Source: Eubacterium sp. UBA3782 (lineage in GTDB: Bacteria; Bacillota; Clostridia; Lachnospirales; Lachnospiraceae). Taken from it: 15,883 nucleotides of DNA. The stretch lies in NCBI GenBank assembly GCA_002368795.1, contig DFFG01000103.1, positions 1 through 15,883 of the forward strand, written 5' to 3'. Under the pieces are notes generated by a model. That model was given only the letters and a program-made list of their open reading frames with translations, did no database searches and was not told the DNA's origin. The translations under genes were made by a program, and so were the position numbers. Shown here in pieces: positions 13,735-15,883 of this stretch. The stretch's first letter is position 1. Every line of letters starts with the position of its first letter.

Positions 13735-15669
13735 TTAAATGTAAATATCGTCTTCCAGGCAGAAGTCCACCGTCCGTTTTTCCGGATCGGCATCGATGAT
13801 CCGCACCTCAAGCCGCTGACCGATGGAGAAAACCCGTCCCTCTATCGTGCCCCGAAGCTCCATGCGGCCTTCATTAAATTCATAGTAATCGCCATCCAGC
13901 TTTGTTACATGGACCAGTCCTTCCAGCGTGTTGTCCAGCTGAACGTAAATACCCCAGCTTGTCACACCGCTGACCGTGCCTTCCTGCACCTCACCGATGT
14001 GTTTCTCTGCATATTCTGCCATCTTGCGTTTTACGGCTTCCCGCTCGACCTCTGCCGCCCTGCGCTCCAGAACCGATGCGCTCTGGGCGATGTCATCCAT
14101 GCATCTTCGGTATTCCCGAAGAAGCTTGTCCGTCAGTCTGCCGTGCAGATCGTCCTTGATGATCCGGTGGATCATCAGGTCCGGATACCGGCGGATCGGC
14201 GAAGTAAAATGGCAGTAGACAGCCGCGGCAATGCCAAAGTGGCCGGTGTTTTCGGCGGAATAGACCGCCTGCCGCATGGAACGAAGCAGCATATTGCTGA
14301 TGGCCGGTCCCTGGGGCAGCTCCTCTGCCGCCGCAAGAAGATCCCGGATATCCGCAGGGGTTATTCTGGAAAGTGAGCGGACGGCCGGCAGTCTGCCCTC
14401 CGGATCCAGCTTTCGGATCACGTACAGCGCATCCTCCAGCTTGTCCTCATCCGGCTTGTCATGGACACGGTACAGGAAAGGAATCCCCTTTGCCTCGTAG
14501 ATGCCGGCGACAAACTCATTTGCCGTCAGCATGAACTGCTCGATCAGCCGCGTGGCAGCTGTGGCACGGGATGCCCAGAGCCTTAAGGGGTGCCCCTCCT
14601 CATCCAGCTCGAACTTCGTCTCCGGAAAGTCAAAGCCGATCATGCCCCGCTCCTTCCGGCGGTTTTCCAGGGCATCGGCCAGGTTTTTCATCTCAAACAG
14701 CATCGGCACGATGTCCCGGTACGCCTCACAAAGCTCCGGATCCCGGTCCGTGATGATCCTGTCCACATCATCGTAGGTCATGCGGTGCGCACTGCAGATA
14801 ACCGATTCTGTGATCCTGCCCGAAAGGACCTCGCCCTTCCGGCTGATCTTCAGGATGCAGGACAGTGTCAGTCTGTCCTCTCCCTCATTCAGGGAGCACA
14901 GATCATTGGACAGCCGCTCCGGCAGCATGGGGATCACCCGGTCCGGCAGATACACCGAAGTTCCGCGGGCTCTGGCATCCCGGTCCAGCGCGCAGTCCCA
15001 GGGCACGTACCGCCCTACATCGGCAATATGCACGCCCAGAATATAGCTGCCGCCTGTTTTTTCCAGTGATACCGCATCATCAAAATCTCTGGAGTCTGTC
15101 CCGTCGATGGTGATCACACACTGGCTGCGCAGGTCAAGTCTGCCCTCCAGATCCTCATCGGTTATCGTGCCAGGAAGCCGTTCTGTCATCTGTGCCGCCC
15201 GGGGTGAAAAAGCCACCGGCAGTCCATAGGCGTCGACAATACGTCCGATCGCTTCTGCCGGCGATTCGTCCAGCACCGACCTGTCCCAGAAGCCGCCGGT
15301 GCGAATGCGCTTTCCGCCGCCCCCTCTGCCATCCTGGGAGCTCCCGGCAGCGCCTCCCGCGTACACGGTCCTTCCGGCCTTTAGCTCTCGTCCGCCGGAG
15401 GAATATCTGCCCTTCCGGTCATCGATGCCCTCCGGGGAACGGTACTTCTGGTACCGTCCGCTCAGCGTCTTTTCGATCTTGCGCTCCCGGATCAGCTCCT
15501 CCAGAACTTCTGTCAGATCCCTGCGCTTTGCTCTCGGGATATCCAGCAGCGCGGCGATCTCCTTCTCCCGCATCGGCACATATTCCTTCGCACAGATCAG
15601 GCTGTATATGGTCTTTTTTCTGTTATTCTGAATATTCTTCTCTCTGCTCATACCGATCCGCTGTGACAT
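13735..15669 (-). CDS. rnr: Ribonuclease R, apparently without cold-shock domains
   Basis: The processive 3'-5' exoribonuclease helps degrade non-stop mRNA together with tmRNA-SmpB. From the ATG at 15669 it has 644 residues: N-terminal winged helix (about 17-77, YVPMREKEIAALLDIP), RNB catalytic domain with TIDGTDSRDFDDAV (metal ligands D189, D195, D197, D198) and TSPIRRYPDLMIHR, and an S1 domain (about 558-640). The two OB/cold-shock domains normally between winged helix and RNB are missing; instead there is a 50-residue Gly/Arg/Ser-rich linker (78-129). The basic C-terminal tail is also absent. The start is uncertain: ATG 15669 lies in the end of a mobile element; ATG 15651 (MSREKN) matches family starts better; neither has a good ribosome site, and an earlier in-frame start (15738) would be element sequence. 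Confidence 0.92.
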   Translation of the reverse strand: MSQRIGMSREKNIQNNRKKTIYSLICAKEYVPMREKEIAALLDIPRAKRRDLTEVLEELIRERKIEKTLSGRYQKYRSPEGIDDRKGRYSSGGRELKAGRTVYAGGAAGSSQDGRGGGGKRIRTGGFWDRSVLDESPAEAIGRIVDAYGLPVAFSPRAAQMTERLPGTITDEDLEGRLDLRSQCVITIDGTDSRDFDDAVSLEKTGGSYILGVHIADVGRYVPWDCALDRDARARGTSVYLPDRVIPMLPERLSNDLCSLNEGEDRLTLSCILKISRKGEVLSGRITESVICSAHRMTYDDVDRIITDRDPELCEAYRDIVPMLFEMKNLADALENRRKERGMIGFDFPETKFELDEEGHPLRLWASRATAATRLIEQFMLTANEFVAGIYEAKGIPFLYRVHDKPDEDKLEDALYVIRKLDPEGRLPAVRSLSRITPADIRDLLAAAEELPQGPAISNMLLRSMRQAVYSAENTGHFGIAAAVYCHFTSPIRRYPDLMIHRIIKDDLHGRLTDKLLREYRRCMDDIAQSASVLERRAAEVEREAVKRKMAEYAEKHIGEVQEGTVSGVTSWGIYVQLDNTLEGLVHVTKLDGDYYEFNEGRMELRGTIEGRVFSIGQRLEVRIIDADPEKRTVDFCLEDDIYI

Positions 15670-15813
15670 ACTCCCACCACTTTCGCTTATGCTTAGAAGT
15701 GGGGGCTTCCTGTTCGACAGCCCTATCGGGCTGAGCATAGGCAGGCTATCCCCGCGTGCCCCGCGGTTCTCTGATCAGCCCTTTCAGGCTGAATGTTTGT
15801 CGTCCTTTATTGA
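15660..15813 (-). mobile_element. Right end of an IS200/IS605-type element with omega-RNA-like structure
   Basis: Between the tnpB stop and rnr the minus strand folds into a series of hairpins: TCAGCC/GGCTGA (15775-15792), CCGCG/CGCGG (15752-15766), CAGCCC/GGGCTG (15718-15733) and, last, AAGTGG with CCACTT extended by a GGG/CCC pairing (15673-15705). This is the layout of an IS605-family right end, where the tail of the tnpB transcript serves as the omega-RNA and the flanking bases act as guide. The exact end is not certain; I place it within about 15660-15672. The left end and most of the element are outside the window. Confidence 0.6.
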
Positions 15814-15883
15814 TTATCCTTTCATCAGGAGCCTGCGCCCCTCCTCCCGGATATTCACTGCTGCATTTATATCCCTATCCATA
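15814..15883 (-). CDS. tnpB: TnpB, C-terminal end (partial)
   Basis: Only the last 22 codons are inside the window; the gene continues off the right edge. The visible peptide MDRDINAAVNIREEGRRLL followed by MKG and a stop is the characteristic C-terminus of TnpB and contains the third RuvC acidic residue in the DRDINAA motif. TnpB is the RNA-guided DNA nuclease of IS200/IS605 and IS607 elements. Whether the rest of the gene is intact and whether a tnpA is present cannot be seen. It lies directly upstream of rnr in the same direction. Confidence 0.85.
   Translation of the reverse strand, partial: MDRDINAAVNIREEGRRLLMKG

Noticed and set aside
13183..14376. Plus-strand open frame opposite smpB and rnr
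   Set aside because: It is antisense to two unmistakable genes and its start lies within murT.
15649..15738. Extra N-terminal residues for RNase R from an ATG at 15738
   Set aside because: These residues read through the hairpins of the mobile element end and match no RNase R start.

Overview
The window looks like a chromosomal segment from an anaerobic Firmicute of the class Clostridia, most likely Lachnospiraceae-like. The evidence is a moderately GC-rich sequence, strong AGGAGG-type ribosome sites, tRNA and tmRNA genes without encoded CCA, a DUF4317 protein, a clostridial CarD protein, a MurT/GatD pair and an rnr-smpB arrangement. Most genes are housekeeping genes; the mobile and unusual material is concentrated at the right edge and in the BirA-like gene.

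Layout. Bases 1-2890 (minus strand): a HAD phosphatase, then a ParE-like and the start of a ParC-like type IIA topoisomerase, behind a good promoter. Next come tRNA-Glu with its own promoter and terminator (2919-3075) and a plus-strand DUF4317 gene (3203-4348) with a terminator. Two minus-strand single-gene units follow: a cysteine-rich small-domain protein (4518-4874) and a CarD-family RNA polymerase regulator (4999-5520). A 308-base divergent intergenic region (5521-5828) holds two promoters and a perfect 25-bp dyad. Then comes a plus-strand unit: a membrane-anchored L,D-transpeptidase, a possible 32-residue small protein, and a BirA-like protein that lacks key biotin-ligase residues and the C-terminal domain. 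It converges, through a shared bidirectional hairpin, on a minus-strand OmpR/HisKA two-component system (8303-10585).

The right third is built around trans-translation and the cell wall. Reading on the minus strand from the right edge: the 3' end of an IS200/IS605-type tnpB with a hairpin-rich tail like an omega-RNA; RNase R; SmpB; MurT; GatD; and then tmRNA (ssrA) from its own promoter, with tag ADNNELAFAA. tmRNA, SmpB and RNase R act together in ribosome rescue and decay of faulty mRNA. MurT and GatD amidate D-Glu in lipid II, which links to the L,D-transpeptidase and perhaps to the two-component system.

Most interesting points: RNase R appears to lack both cold-shock RNA-binding domains, which are replaced by a Gly/Arg-rich linker, and a tnpB element ends exactly at its start codon; the BirA-like protein has lost the KWPND and GRGRxGR signatures but keeps its fold; MurT has no Cys4 zinc ribbon; and there are regulatory repeats and dyads next to the ssrA and carD/ldt promoters. 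No CRISPR array, prophage or complete defence system is visible.
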